A stretch of DNA of 64,000 nucleotides, taken from assembly GCA_013396655.1 (NCBI GenBank), contig WBMV01002870.1:74450-138449 (forward strand). Direction: 5' to 3'. A program made the translations under genes and the position numbers. The notes beneath the pieces are model-generated. The model was not told the origin of the DNA, did not search any database, and was given only the letters and a program-made list of their open reading frames with translations. Source of the stretch: Campylorhamphus procurvoides. Lineage: Eukaryota; Chordata; Aves; Passeriformes; Dendrocolaptidae. Shown piece after piece: positions 8,271-22,900 of the stretch; position 1 is the stretch's first letter, and each line of letters begins with the position of its first letter.

Positions 8271-10470
8271 TCACCCCGCAGAGGTGACATCTGCTCTCTG
8301 GCCCAAATCTGCTTTGAGGGGATCAGGACCTCCTAGTGTCTTCCTCCACCCTTTTCCCCGGTCTGGAGCTGGGGGCCCGGACAGCGGCCACCCCCCCTTT
8401 TCCCGGAGACAGAGTTGCATGGGGGGAGCTAAGGTGCTGGGGGGCTGCTGGATATAGCTGCCCCCCTGCCCTGAAATACGATGTTCCTGGGTAGGAGACT
8501 TCATTCGAAAAACAATTTTTTATATTAACAGCTACCATCAGTAACAGTACATTAATATGAGTCTTTTGTAATATAACAACCTCAGGTCCACGAGATCAAC
8601 ATTTTTAATTATTTTAGTGATGGGTAAAGGAAGTGAGCAGACACTTGAGTCTGTCTTTTCCAATTTGCTCATGTCGACCTGCACATCTTGGAAATTACCA
8701 CAATCACCACTTTGACCTATGCAGCAGAAAGCACGGTGGCTTTCTGTCAGAAACTGGCCTGGCCAGGCAGGAGGGCAACCAAACTGAGTGGAGCTGAAAT
8801 CCCAGTGGATGTTCATGTGGGTCAACCCTAGTGACATGATGGACCCTGAGGGAACACTGGTCATGGATAAATCTGAGAAGGTGGGCTCAAAAAATCATGG
8901 GTTAGGTCCATGGCTGGAGGGGCATTTGTAGATTTTGCCTCATGTGATTTGTGATATTGTTACAGATTATCTTTCTCCCTCTCTCCTTTTTTTTCTTTTA
9001 ATGACCAATGATGCTAAGGCTTCAACAATTTTTAATGTTTAAACTATTAAAACCTGCTCTTTTCACTATAGAAATGATCCTGGCATTCTTTGGCATTCTT
9101 TCCCATTTCTGTAGCTAGAGCAGTGCCCTCTCTGCTGTGAAAAGGCCATTATTAAATGATACCAAGTGGTTAAAAACCTTAATTTTCCATGTCATTAGAC
9201 AAACAGCACTGGTGATAGCACCACATATTTCCATTAAGAAAGGGAATATCACTTTAATTGTCAGTGTCAATTCCTTCAGCACTGTGGCTATGCTTTGAAG
9301 ACCTACTTTCTAAGACATCAGATCGGGAAGAACGCCAGCTCGATCTCTAACTTTTTTGGCCTTTATTTTCCTATAGAGGTTACTAAATCACGCCTAGTCA
9401 AGGAATAATATACTAATGTATGTATCATAACTCATGGTCACTATGAAGGTCCTAGGAACACATTAGCTTAATTGTGAAACCTCTGAGATAATTTACTTAA
9501 CTGGAATAATTTCACAGGAAAGCCAGTATAATTCAGAATGTAGTAAATACATGGATAGGGATCAGATTTTCACTGAAAGTACTTTTGTCCTCATCTGGTT
9601 TGGGTGCCAAATTTTATACCAGCCTCAGAGCAGCAAGGTTTATCTTAATGTGCAGGGATCCATACAGGTACATTTCTTTTCCTTTTCTCACATTAAATTC
9701 ATTATGTGATGTTCGAAAGACTGATGCACATTAGAAAACCTTTAGGCATTTCAGTGTAACAGGGATGGTTTATTAAAAGGATAGGTTATTACTTTGAACA
9801 ATGACTTCACTGTGTACATTTAAATGTGAAATGTTTATCTGCTACTGACCTGTATTGGTCAGAATCTGTAGAATTAGACTTTTATTCATAAATGCATACC
9901 TAAGATAGTAAACCAGATTTATTTTCAGATCTTGAGTGGCCATCTGAGGGTCTTTTGTAGTCCACAAAGATACAGGCTCATGATTACTTTTTCAATAATT
10001 TTCTAAGCAAGTACCCTAATTCCATTTGTGAGCCCACGATTTTTGGAATATACTTGTTTTGTGATAGAAAAATATGTTGTTGTGGTTAGAGAAATATCTA
10101 AGGCTGTCTTACTGTGCTCAATATGTGGATGGGTGAAGAGGATTATTTTTAGTAGGAAAAGAGCATAATTTTAAAGATTTAGAAGCAGAACGATTTCAAG
10201 CCTCCTTGAAGATCCTGAAAAGGCAGAAGATACCAGGTGAGTCAGCAGCACCAAGTTCTTTCTGCAATGTGGCTTTGCCCGAGTGTGGAGGGCAACCTGA
10301 GCCAGCAGACCGTGCTCAGGTGAGCAGTGTTGCTGAGGTAGAGCTCCAGAGAAGCAATACAGAAAAAAGATCCTTCCTCCGTGTTACACAACTAAAGAAA
10401 CCTGGGCCGTGGGTCTAATCCCACCAATCTTCCTGTGAGTGAGTAGTTCTGTGAAATGCTACTTGTGAGC
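8271..10470. other. Intergenic, start of gene desert
   Basis: GC content falls after about 8500. Unique AT-rich DNA with no recognised gene or transposon. A 10-bp direct duplication (GGCATTCTTT twice) lies near 9082-9101. Confidence 0.5.
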
Positions 10471-10720
10471 GATCACTTCTGGCACAAAAGGGATTACAGT
10501 AGAGAACTGTTTGCGCCTCAGAAAACAAAGATGCAATTAAAGCATCGTTTGTAGTTTTCACTTAGGGTTATCTTTCAGTACAGGATGAACCATCATTTTT
10601 TTTCTGCTAATTATTTTCATTAGCTGTTTTAACTCTTCCTGAGAGCTCTTAATAATTGCTTCAGAGCAGAATGTGTAAAACTGAAAATTATTTATGGCAC
10701 TGATTAGAACTACAGAATAC
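10471..10720. promoter_or_regulatory. Candidate conserved element (homeodomain-rich)
   Basis: Repeat-free AT-rich block with ATGCAATTAAAGCATCG near 10530 and CTAATTATTTTCATTAG near 10607-10623. It resembles developmental enhancers in composition; no stronger evidence. Confidence 0.25.
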
Positions 10721-12975
10721 TAATATGGGTGGTCAGGAATAATTCACCATAGCAGGAAAAACATTATTTAATTGTTTAATATAGAAGTTTAATTGTGCTT
10801 GCATACAATTATCATGTAAATATCACTGTGATCACTTTAAGAGGTTATTTCTAAGTGTGCCAAAATTCTGAAGCAATCTGAAAATAATTAATTTTTTTTT
10901 TACCTCCCTTCACAAGTCTCTCAAGTGCACTATACGTTTTAACTTAAACCAAAATATAGCCAAAGGCAGACAGGAGTTCCAACAGTGACCAGTGTAATAC
11001 TCACTGCTTTTAATTACTGTAACAATAAATCACACAGGAATGTCCTCCAGGAACTAAATGATTTTCTAAAAACATTTGAGAATATTTTTGAAATTCAATT
11101 AATTGAAGGCACCAGATAAAAGGTACACATTCTTAATGGCTATAAAATAACCCTAAGGGATGGAACTGAGCTCCAAGCTTAACTTCAAAGTGTGACAGAA
11201 ATACTTACTGTATTACTTTAAAAGTATTCAGATCAATGAATCAGTTAAAATTACTTATACATTTACCAACCTTTTCATTTTCTTTCTGAATATGATAGAA
11301 AGAATTGTTCTCATTTCCCAGGACACAAAAAGCAGTTGAGACATGTAAAAAAAATTGTAATTAAAGCCAGCCTTCAGTCAAAATTGGTATTATGAATTTT
11401 TGGTTGACACAAGATAAAGGGGCCAGTGAAACATAAAAGTGGCTTGATAAAACATACATTTAGACATTTTATATTGAAAATTAACTGGTTTGTGGAGATA
11501 TTTCAGGTTCTGGGATTAAATCTGTCCTTGTTAAAGCCAGTAAGCATTTTTCTGGCGGATTTGATAGAACCAGAGTGTCACTCTGCAATCTGTATTGTGT
11601 ACAGCTGTGTGTACTTGACAGGCTAACTGATTATGGGCCAAATTACTTCCCTTTTTTAATTTTAATTTTTATTTTTATTTTTTTCCCAGCCTCTTGGACG
11701 AATGGTGCTACCTTGAGCACCCACATGGCTTTGGAAGTTGCTGAACACCTCAGTCAGTCAGAGTATGCCTTCAGCTTTTGCAGGTAGTACTCTGATATAG
11801 GATGCCAACTAATGCTCGCTAGGATCTAACTCTATCAGTAAATATCTTGACATTTGGCCTATAGTTATTGAGCATCAGAAGTTGTTTTAACATAGAAGTT
11901 AAAAGTTTTAATGTAGTTTTAACATAGATGTTTCAATCATCACAATTTTCTGATTTGCAAGGTGATCTTATAATGCAGTGTGACTCAACAACACGAAAGT
12001 GTTAAGAAATATGTAGAGGCTGAACTGATGCTACCAGCCAATTTTTTTTTATCAGAATTGCTCTGTTCTGCACAGCTCTTCCTTCCCCGTTGTAATCTCG
12101 ATGTGTAGCCATGCACCTGGGCCTTGGAAACAGACCACAGGCCCATGGTCATTGGACCATGGACGTAAGGGTTAACTTCCAACCTTTGCGAAACGGCTGC
12201 TTGTTAAAAATATGTGCCAATATGTACTAGTTAAACTGCATATATATTATGTGTTAGTGCAGAAAGTTTAGAAATAGTGGAACTGGAATTACGTGTACAA
12301 TAGTGCACATCTCTGTGCACTGGTATGCACGCATAGAGCCAAAATGATACAGAGAAGTGTCTGTACTGTATGAAGGGACTATATTGAAGAGAAGACTGAA
12401 AACAAGTCTACTCAAGACTAATTGCAGTATTTTCCATGGGTACTTCTTTTCAATACTCACTGATAATTTTCTTAGTAGAATTTTCTCTGTGTTTAAATCA
12501 CCTTAAAGTCAGGCAATAAAAAAATTACAACAATGTTGCAGAGATAAATGTATCTTTATCCTCTCTGTTTCTTTTCCTTGAGCATTCAAAATCATAAGAA
12601 TCTTTGAGCATTTAATATTGATGTTACGTCATGAAAATACAAAATTTTTCTATAGCTCCACACAGTAATTCTACACCCTGCAAGTGTGAGATGGGTGAGG
12701 GGGTCACTGAGCCTTGGAAGCAGCCACAGCATATTGGAATTGCAAAAATACAGTTGCTGGCAGTACACGTGTCATATAATAGAAATTTATAAATGGCATA
12801 CAACAAATATAGTACAAGACTAAAACCACCAATAAGACCCAGGTTTCATCAAAGAACTCTGTTTAATAAGGGTAATCAAATAGTAAAAACTATTTTAATC
12901 AGGGACTACAGATTGTAGAAGACAGTTTGATACATTTATTTTGATGGGCAAATACCCATAAAACTCACAACAGAC
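10721..12975. other. Intergenic, no gene recognised
   Basis: AT-rich unique DNA with a T-rich low-complexity tract near 11654-11685 and near-repeats of GTTTTAACATAGA(A/T)GTT at about 11882 and 11915. Short frames only. Confidence 0.5.
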
Positions 12976-13002
12976 TCACAGGTACCAAATTGGTACCTGT
13001 GA
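12976..13002. repeat. Perfect 27-bp inverted repeat (13-bp arms)
   Basis: TCACAGGTACCAA, one central A, then TTGGTACCTGTGA: arms match without error. It could extrude a hairpin or bind a dimeric factor. No transposon body is recognisable around it. Confidence 0.9.
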
Positions 13003-16000
13003 CCTGTAGGCAGGTTCAAATCAATTCCGCATAAAAAAGTCTTAACTTTCGGTAAAATGTTTGCTCCACCAATTACTTCAAACCAGCGTTCACAAGTATT
13101 TAAGAACTCTTTTTTCCTGGAGATTTAGCCACCAAAAGCTATTTTTTTTTTCAGAGTAGTTAAGTTGTTTATCTCAAAAGGGCTGCTTGTCTAATAAAGG
13201 AATACACAGATTCATGAGTATAAATATCTCCATAAATTCTGAGAAATCATAGAACAGTCCTACATTTCCCCCCTTCTCCCTCCTGTTTTGAAAAATCAAT
13301 AAATATTTGAACACTTTTTTTATTTTTTTTCTTTTTTAACCTGTGGTGAATTGGTTGAACTGCAGTAATATAGAAAAGATGAAGTAAAAACCAAGTCAGA
13401 ATATTTGCTTCAGATTAAAGCTGAGTAAGCCTGGGATAATTTACCCAGAAAGTAGAATCATTTAATTGAACATACATGTCAGGCAAGGTTAAATATGGCA
13501 AACAAAGGAAAAAATATGGTCATATGTCCAATTTTTAAGTTTGCAAAAAGTCTGCGGACAACATACAAAATGTGGTCATGTTTGTTGCAAGGTGCTGTGT
13601 TTCCTCTGCATTGTATCTTCTAGTTAAGACTTCTTCTCCCCTTCCAAGCATCTGATTTCATAGCAGATAGAGCTCAGTCCTAAGGACACTGCAGGAGATG
13701 AGGGATTTCTGCAAAATCCTCATTAATGTTGAAGGAAGAGCCTGCCTTGGGAGGATGACTCAGTTTCCTGCCTCTGCCCATATCCAGAGGTAACCGTGGG
13801 AGGCAAAAGAGCAGACACCTGCAGCCACACGTATCCCCAGAGAGTGTGTCCTGTTTGGCATTTCAAGCCTTGCACAAAGCTCCCTGTTGTGCTCTGTTCC
13901 CATGCCAGCCTATTTCTTCAGGTGGAAGTGGAGCAGAGTAAGACAACAACTGCTTATTCAGGAACAAAGAAAATGTCAGTACCAAACTCAGACCCAGCAT
14001 GGTTGGGGACATACTGGAGCCAGGGGTGACATTGGTGAAGCTGGTTACTGCAGCTGGCTGCACACCACCTATAGGAAACTTCATCTCAGGCAATACAATG
14101 GAGCCAAAGGTCAATGGCATCCCATGGCACCACAGCCATTTCCAGATGCTTCAGTTTACACCCAAGCTGCAAAAGGATGTCTATTGCCAATTTGGCCAGG
14201 TGGCTGTGCCAGCTGCTGACTGCTCGTGGTCAGACAAATGAGGAAGTCTGAGTGGACAAGTGTGAGAAAATCTGTCCCTTCCCAGCATTACCAAAGTGCA
14301 GGCAACCTCCAGGCTCACCCAGGTTCAGCAGCAGGAGATCAGCTGGTTTCTTGTGTTTTTTTTCGTTCAGTTACTTCTAGCTTTAACCAGTTATTGAAAC
14401 CTTGACCTGCCAAATCTATTTTGTGGTTCATGGTGTGACTCTTGTCAGCTTGCAGTTTTGCATCAGGTTTTCTTACTGAGAGTCAGATAGTCACCCTACA
14501 CTGGTGTGTAAAGGAAGATTTCCTAACTCTGGGCCTCAGATGGTGCTTTTTAGGCTTGCCAAGCATTTGGGAGGAGGACTTGCTGGATGCGACGATCCCC
14601 GCTAACTACTTTTTTGTGAAACTTAAAAGATTTGAAACAGAAAGCATGGTGGAGAAAAACCTGGGATGATCTGAAAAAAGAAAAGCTATAGATAGATGTA
14701 GAAGACTTCACAAACGTAATTAACACTTACTAATCTAAGTTTTTCATGAATTACACTTCTGGGAAAAGGCAGATGGAGGAATTCCTGAAAGCAGAGAGAG
14801 TCACAGGAAGAGTGGGAGGTTGGCTTGTTCTTCTGGTCCACGTTATGCCGGCCTTTGAGATATGTGACCCTAAATAACATTAGCAAATTGGAGCAAATTG
14901 AGAGTCATGTCACTGTAATGGTTGACCTCTGTGTGCAAGAAGAAACAAAACCAAAGGCAAATTTTTTTTGGCCTACTTAATGCAATATATTTCCTTGAAA
15001 GAAACCTAGCTTAATCTGTGTTTCAGTAATCATCGATAAATTTGTAAGGCTCCCTAACCTGTAATTTTTTCCCCCTAGGTTTGCAAAGTGCTGTGGCTTT
15101 CTAGCTAAACAATCCCCAACATTGCTTACCTGCAGTTTAGAGAACTTAAATTCACTCAGATCATCTTTGTGAAGGCTCTTCAGAATTACCAAAAGAGACA
15201 GGCAGGGGGACCTTTATGAATTTATAAAAATATAGTCATTAAAACTGCAGTTCAGGAGACCAGTTTCAATTCCCTCTTCCTTTTATTTTGTTCTTTCACT
15301 GAGCCATATGAGTTTACTCTTGCCTTGCCTTGCTTGTATTAAAAAATCCACATGAAACTCACTGAGAAACAGGATAATGATAAAAATTTTTTTCTGTGTT
15401 GAATGCCACTTTGTCTTTTTGTAGTTTTGCTATTTGCATGGAAGTGCACATGTCAAGGCAAATTTGTTAAATTTGCAATTGAACATTTTATAGATAGAAC
15501 TAGGAAAAAGAAAGTCAGTTTTAACAATACAAGTAGAGAATGATTCCTGTGTTACATATGAATCATGCAATTAGTGAATTCCACTAAGGATAGTAATTGT
15601 TCATTACTTCAGGTCTGGAACCTATTTTGAAATGCTCTGGAAAGCTGAGTGAGAAGACTATTATGTCTCTTCAAAATCAAGTTCGAAGAGCTTACCTTCA
15701 AGCAAATGACAGCATTACCAAATAGTGATGACACAGAGTAAATGCTAGTGGGAACAGAAAGCAGCCTAATATAGAAGCTTGGCTGAAACAAAACTTGGAA
15801 GTAGTTTTCCAGAAGATGATAAAAAAAGGTTTATGGTAAAAAATAGCAAGACAGATGAAGTCCTAGAACATTCACACCAAACAATTCTCTCTCCCATTTT
15901 CACATGTGGACTGCAGAACCATGTGCCAGTGCAGCTGAATCCCATCAAAGGTCCTGTGGAAGCCTAATATTTTTCTTTTTCTTGGAAATAAAGGTTTATG

Positions 16001-16911
16001 TTAGTACTATATAGATCTGCATAGGTGACACAGGTTCTGTGTATGTAAACAATTTGATTTTGTTTCCCCTACTGGATTTAACTTTGCAGCGTTTGCAATT
16101 GACAAAATGAGTAAAATGACATGGCCTGTCCCAAAACACTATTAAACACGCAAGTAGCAGTCTGGCTTTTATACCTTAATTTATCAAGATTCCAGAGAGG
16201 AAGGGCAGTTTCATAGGTAGATAAAATGCTCAGGATCTTCCTTCTCCCTTTATATGCCCCCAAGATTTCTAAAGACAAAACTCATCATGTCTTAGGGCAT
16301 AAGGCAACTGATGAACTTGAGTTCCTTTAAGAGAGGGTTTTCTAGTCTTCTTCCACAGCAGATGGTACTGGTCAATGTTAGCAATAGGATACTTGATGGT
16401 TATACTATAGTTCTGTTTCAGAATAGCCATTCCCATGTTTCTTCCAGATTCAGCTTTTCTTTTGCCTTTTTGACTGCCAAGATTATCAAGAATATTTACT
16501 CCAACATACTGCTCATAGTCTTGTTTTTAAAACTTTCATTGAAGACAGATTTATTTGGACTGCTGTTAACCAGTCTAGAGGAAATTGTCCTTCTGGCAGC
16601 AATATCTCCTTTGGGAACCTGTCAGTGTTAATTTTTTCTTTAGCTGTTGAACCAAACCAGGAGGCAAGAGACACATTTAGGAATCCAAGTTTTTCAGAGT
16701 TTCTGAGCAACATCATCTTCCACTCTGGTTGTTCAGAGCTGATGCTCAGCATCTCTTTGACTACATCACTTTTGGTGAAAGGCTTTAACTCTTACCTCTC
16801 AATGGATAAAACTCATTTCCTCATGCCAGCATTTGCAGAAAAGGTTGCATAAAGTCTTGTTTAGGAAGGCAATTTCATTTAGAGACTTAACCGTTACAAA
16901 TGATTTGGTCT
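13003..16911. other. Intergenic, no gene recognised
   Basis: T-rich low complexity near 13313-13338. A slightly GC-richer part at 13740-14300 gives overlapping short frames in three frames, which argues against coding. Nothing else recognised. Confidence 0.45.
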
Positions 16912-16941
16912 TATCAGTATATATCAGTATATATCAGTATA
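16912..16941. repeat. 10-bp tandem repeat, three copies
   Basis: TATCAGTATA repeated three times exactly, followed by diverged CTATATCAGTAGA sequence. Confidence 0.85.
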
Positions 16942-19900
16942 TTTGTCTATATCAGTAGACATAGACAGTAGATACAGAAGCAAAAAACCTTTTGCAGTGT
17001 TTTCCCTGTTGCATTTAAGAGAGAGCAGTTTGTGGTGAAAGACTCAGCTCTAAAGGAGCAGGATAGGAACCTGATATCAAACCTTCTATGAGTCAGATCG
17101 AATATGTGTCAATAATGTCTCTTAGTCAAAACATTCAGATTTTAATTCCAAAGTGGAGATTCTATAGTATTTTTTTCCCCCCTAGCATACTGGAAACCTT
17201 GAGAGTAGAGGTCTGGTCCCTCCAGGAACTTTTCACTTAAATTGACACATACACAGCCTGATTTTCAACAGTTATATTGAGCACAAGCACTCTAGATATT
17301 TATAGGGTCTGAACAGGGACAGAAGAAAGGCAGAGTGGAGAGTTGTGTGACAGAAGGGTTCTTTTTTTTCTGAAATCCAGGCATAATTGTGAAATTCTAT
17401 ATAAGGGAAATACATGTAATGCAAAGACTATTTCTCATCACAGTCTTTGAACACACTGATCTAAAAGTTTTAGAACGTAACTGAGTTAAAAATAATTTTA
17501 ATGAGTTAACCTTTTATGGAAATTCTCAGAAAATTTTAATCTTTCCTTGAAGATATTGTTTGCCCTAAACGGAAAGAAATGAGCAAACTTGGTTGCACTT
17601 AATAAAAACTGAAATTATTTAGCTGAAAATACTTCTAAAATTAGAAATTCCTCAAGTAGCCAGGTAAAACAAATAATTGGTTTTGCACCTATTAATGTCT
17701 AGAGGAAAATTAGATTAGGTTAATGATATGCACCTAACTAGAGGACCAAAAAGTAGAAATTGGATTCTTGTCTCTTCTAACACTGGGTGCCTCTGTGGTT
17801 AAATCCTCTAAATCTTTGTTGTTAATCTGAATGTGACACTTTAGACAAAGATCTATTTCCCCTTTTCAGAGATAAAAGAGGACTAAAAGGGAGGTAAAGA
17901 AAAATCTCTTGAATGTTTACTGCAATTTGGATTTTTGTTGTTTTGTTTGTTTTATGTTTTTAATGTCACTGAAGCACGGATTGTATCTATACCTATATGG
18001 CAAATAGACCAGATAAAAGACACTTTGCACTGCTTTCTCTTGAACTCATATTCTTCAATCCATGATTTGGATCATAGGGCAGAGACTTCCTCTCAACTGC
18101 TGACTCTGGCACTGTTATCTGTCATTTGGCTATGTAGCCTGTGACCATTAGAATTTAATTTCTGTAGACATAGATACACCATTCTACAGATTCCACTTTC
18201 TTTATGTAAAAAAATTATTTTCTGGGCTATCTCTTTCTTTAATTTCCTTCTTGTATACTCTGCTATGTTCCAAGTTTATATATTACGTTACAGTGTATGT
18301 AATTTTCACAATACTAGTTCAACTAGTGTAAGTTTATTAATAGCTGCATTAAACTGCTTTTGCAAAAAATCAGACTGTACTTTGAAATAGCAGAAGAAAA
18401 GAAAAGCCTTTGAATACATTTAAATCCAATTAAATGTGAATAATTGCTTTTTGGAAATTCTCATTTATATCAGAATATTTGGCTCCTAAAAATCCATGTG
18501 AGGAGACTGTAACAGACATAGGGCCCTTTCTGGGTGGGACCACATTCATTTCCACTACTGGATTATGGCTTACTATCTTGCCCAGAGCAGTTAACCACAA
18601 AAAGCAGAAGGGTGTTCAATAAGACTTTGATAAGCTATCCACAGAGTTTTTGGCACTAATTTTCTGTTTATTGGGTGACATAAAGAATTCCCAAACTGCC
18701 CTCTCCATTGTGATAGGAAGAATACATTACACCCCGTGCAGTTAAGGAGTCAGTGTAGCTTGCCTCCTCTCGCAGTTGAACCAGACTCTGCAACCAAGAG
18801 TTCTTTTTCATCAGGGTCTGTAGACTCCTCACAATTCTGAAGAACACCAGACTAACCTTCTCTCCTTCACTTCTCACACCTTGCTCCTGTCCTGCTTCCT
18901 GTTCAGGCAGGGTCTGTCTTTTCTTTGGAAGTCATAATTCTGTGGTTCTTACTGTCATTTGAAAAGACTGCTTTGGAAACTGTTTCCTAGCATTTGGGAC
19001 TCCAGGTTGAGCACAACTTATGGTCCCATATTCTTTGTTTGAGCATGAAGAAGCAGATTTTGAGATACTCACGTTTTTAAACAAGTGAGGGACTGTAACT
19101 ACAAACAGAGATGATCCCTCTGCCTTGGCTACTTTGCACCAGAATGTACAAAAGTTTAAATTAGCTGTAGACCAGCAACCTTTCCATAACAAACAATGAT
19201 GTTTACCTTTTCTGTGAAAGTTCCAATACTTGCTCAAATGACATGCATTTTCTTAGCCTGAAGGTGTCAGGATTAAGTTGGATTCAGAGTGCAACCTTCT
19301 CCTTTTCTATGAAGGATCCTTCCTTTTAGGCTATGAAACATTTAGAAATTGCAAATTGCCCTTGACTCACTTTCTCTGGGAACAGTTCTGGAGCACAAGA
19401 TTTACTTCTTTGTGATTGTTTTAGAATATTTTGGGGTAATTTCTTTTTTCTCCCAGTGAGACTTCCTGAGGCCTTTTAAGAGGTGGCTGCTAAAATACGT
19501 ATAAACATCCACATTCTCTTGGCTTTATACTCAAGAAAATGTTTGGAATACTGCGGAAAATCAATTTTCTAATTACATAATTGGCATATTTGCTTTCTAT
19601 ATGGCTGTCTTGCTGCCTACTATTAGCTTAATGTGAAGGATTTTATTTCTTTATATGGCTGTTTTAGACTATGGGAAAGACACGACTTGTGGTTTTTTGA
19701 GATAAGAAAGATAAATTTTTGGAAAAGGTGATGCCTGATAACCATCTTGTCATTACCTCCCATTTCTTACCCTATATCCCTTTCTGCTTCCATAACTAGA
19801 GGTTCTTTGGACCAAATAGTTGGGTTTGGACATTCTGGTTTGATGAAGGTGGCTGTAAACTTGTTCTTGACAGACCTGGATACCTCAGAGTCATTTGTAT

Positions 19901-22900
19901 TCCCTGTCTTCAGGCCATGGGACTGTAAAATACTGTGAAAAATAAGCAGTGATTGTTTACAGATGGACTTTGGAAATGAGGAGATTATGATAGACTGAAT
20001 TGTTTATAAATAATTCTTTCCATAGAAAAGTGGTTCTGTGATTCTGTGAAAAGGACTTACAGTAATTTTAGTGAGTTACTAATTTGTTTACCTTCAAGTA
20101 AAATCATATCTCTAGAGCCAGCCAATTTTTATACTGAGGTGTAGAAGAGCTGTCCTATGTGGCAATGTGATGGATAACTTCATTATACAACTTAAGAAGC
20201 TCTTCTTCCCTTTCTTGTACCTTTTCACACTCTAGTTAATCACCTCACCCTGCCTAAACCAACTGACTACTTTAGCATTAAAAGTATGCAAAATTAACAT
20301 TTTACTGCACCAGTACCAGATAAAGGCAGTCTTTTCCATCTGGAAAACAGCCTTGTTTAAATGATCCTGTCTTCTCCATCTGATGTGTAGTCCAGCTGAC
20401 GCCATTTCCAATCAAGGGATTGAGTCATGTGCTCAAACTTCCATCCCTTCTCCACCTTTTTTCATGTTAAGAATATAGCGCAAGGACGGCTGGCCTGGGC
20501 TGTCCCTGTCTTCAGTTCTGGCAGATATTGCCTGTTGTGTGTATGTGAACAGGAGGATTTACAACTTCCAGCAATCTGTGGTTCAAGGACCTTCTGGGTC
20601 CAAGATGATGAAGTTCTGGTTACTGTCACTGGGCCTGATCCTGATCTGTGGGTTGGCATCCTGCCCAGCCTCAGTCCCTCCCGAGGAAAGTGCCCTGAAA
20701 GTTCTCCCTTCTCCATTGTATGTGATGTGACATGACTTCAGTGTTTCTTTCACCTTGCTATGTGAGTTTTCCATCTTTTTGAGACAGAGGGAAGACTCAA
20801 ACCTGGACACAGTATTCACCATATTGGTTCACTTTCAATTTAAACAGTGATATATGAAACTTTTCTAAAATCCTTTTATATCTTGAGATACTTTCATAAT
20901 CATGATTTTAAGTTTTTAGTTTCATAAAACTGGGTGAATATTGTTTTCACCCCTTGGGCCTAAATCATGTACAACTTTTTTACAGAAATTGCTGCAATTT
21001 TCAATAAAAAATGGAGCTGTTCCCAACCGCCGAGAACATGGGTCTTTCCAGTGTTTTGAAGTCTTCATTAGAGTAAGGATTTGTATCTGTAAGACCTTGT
21101 CTGCCCTTCCTTTAGATATTGAGATGGGTTCTTCTGTTGCAAGACTTTACAGAGTAAAATTCACTGCTTCACTTTCTCTGTGTAAGCAGTGCTTACCATC
21201 TCTCCCTAAATTCTGGGATTCTGTTACCAAACAGTAAGGACAGTTCTGAAGCTCTATTTTGAGATGGTAATTAAAGGACTCTTTTCTTGTTTGTTTTCAA
21301 TTGAAACATTTTTTCCTCAAAGGTTTTGCATGAACACAGTTGGAAAAAGAAAACCAATATGACATCACATTTTGTCACCATCAATCATTTGCTATGCTAA
21401 TTGAGATGCCTAAAGGACTTCAGAGAGTTCAAGGCCTGCCTGCACATGGGGCTTGTACAAACAATGAAAGATTTACCATATGAGTAATAAGTACTTTCAG
21501 GAAAAGATCTAGTACAAATGAAAGTATAAAAGGATATGAATAGAGAAAGGAAAAAATGCAAATGTTGATCACAAAAAGGGAAACAAATGGATTAATGACC
21601 ACATCTGGTAGAATGATTTTATGAAATGCATTTATTTGGAATATATGCATTAAATTCTTTTGCCTGAAACTTGTGCTCGCTTTGAAAATTCTGAGCAGTT
21701 TTGAAAATAAAATGTTTTAAAATAAATAGAAAAACAATAATGTGAGATCAAAGGTCCATTCACAGATTGTTTCAGAGGGGTTCACAGAGGATGCCTGCAC
21801 TAAAATACAGCACCAGAGAAGGAACATAGTGATATTCTCCCAGGCTACAACCATTCTCAGATCAGGATCTTTGATAAAGGTAATACCTCTGTGTTTAGTG
21901 GACCCCGACGTTTTTTTTCCCTTTGCATTAATTTTTCTGATTCTTTTTTGTCTTGCTCTGCATTTCAGCAATCCTGTGGCAAGGAATTCCAACAATTGTG
22001 TGCTCACTGATTGAAGTATTATCTTTTGCTTGTTTTGAACTTGCCACATGCTGATTTCATGCTGTGATTTTTGCCTGCTGGCATTCACTGGAAAAGTACA
22101 CTCAGTATCTATTAACAAAAGAATGGAGGCTACTGTATCAGAACAAATCAGGACCATAATATATTTCCCATCAAGACAAGACAGACCAGATTGAGGTCAT
22201 GTGAAATGAAAGTATCGAAGCTGCTACACTTCCCAAAAGACAAAAAACACCATTCTTCTTTCTGGTGCAGTAGACCCCAGCGATCTTCCCTAAATCTGTT
22301 TCTGAAAGGATTTTCCAGCTCCTTTGAAGCCACTGGCAAAGTTGCATTAAAGACAGACTTCATGTACAAAAATAAAATAGACTTTAAGTGCACAGGTATA
22401 GATTGGATTGAATATAGAAGATACTGCCCATTATCAATATTATTGAATGGCTAATTTAGAGGCAAAACCCTCAGGCATAAAATTACCCCTTACTTTGCTG
22501 GCTATTTATGCAACCAGAGAGGAGGTTGCACATTCTTTCACTCTGCCTTTCTGTTATGAGTGATTTGGTAATAACGTTAAACTCTGACAAGCTTTTTGCC
22601 CTCTAGAATCTGCAGGGAAAAAAGACTTTTTTCTGACATTAAACTCCCCTGAAGGTTGTGGACTAACAATTCCAGAAGCAGATGTCTTTACATGCAGTTC
22701 AGGACACCAAACCATATCCAAAATTATATGTGAACAATAATAACAAAAAAAAATTATCATACGCAGTAGGATTTGAAATGAGATTTGCACCTAGATCCCT
22801 CATGGCAACATCAAGTTGCCTTTTGGAAAAATAACTGTCCAATTTACAGCTAATGGATTGTGCAGAATTATATGAGAAGCAGTAAAAACCAGATCAACTT

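Noticed and set aside
7737..8336. 199-codon open frame
   Set aside because: Same cause: CpG island 2, low-complexity Pro/Gly/Ala composition, long frames on the opposite strand too.
13796..14241. Overlapping small open frames as a gene
   Set aside because: Several frames are open at once on both strands, none with recognisable content or splice sites.
20034..20049. CR1 tail (TTCTGTGATTCTGTGA)
   Set aside because: Two octamer-like units but no CR1 body before them; could be chance.
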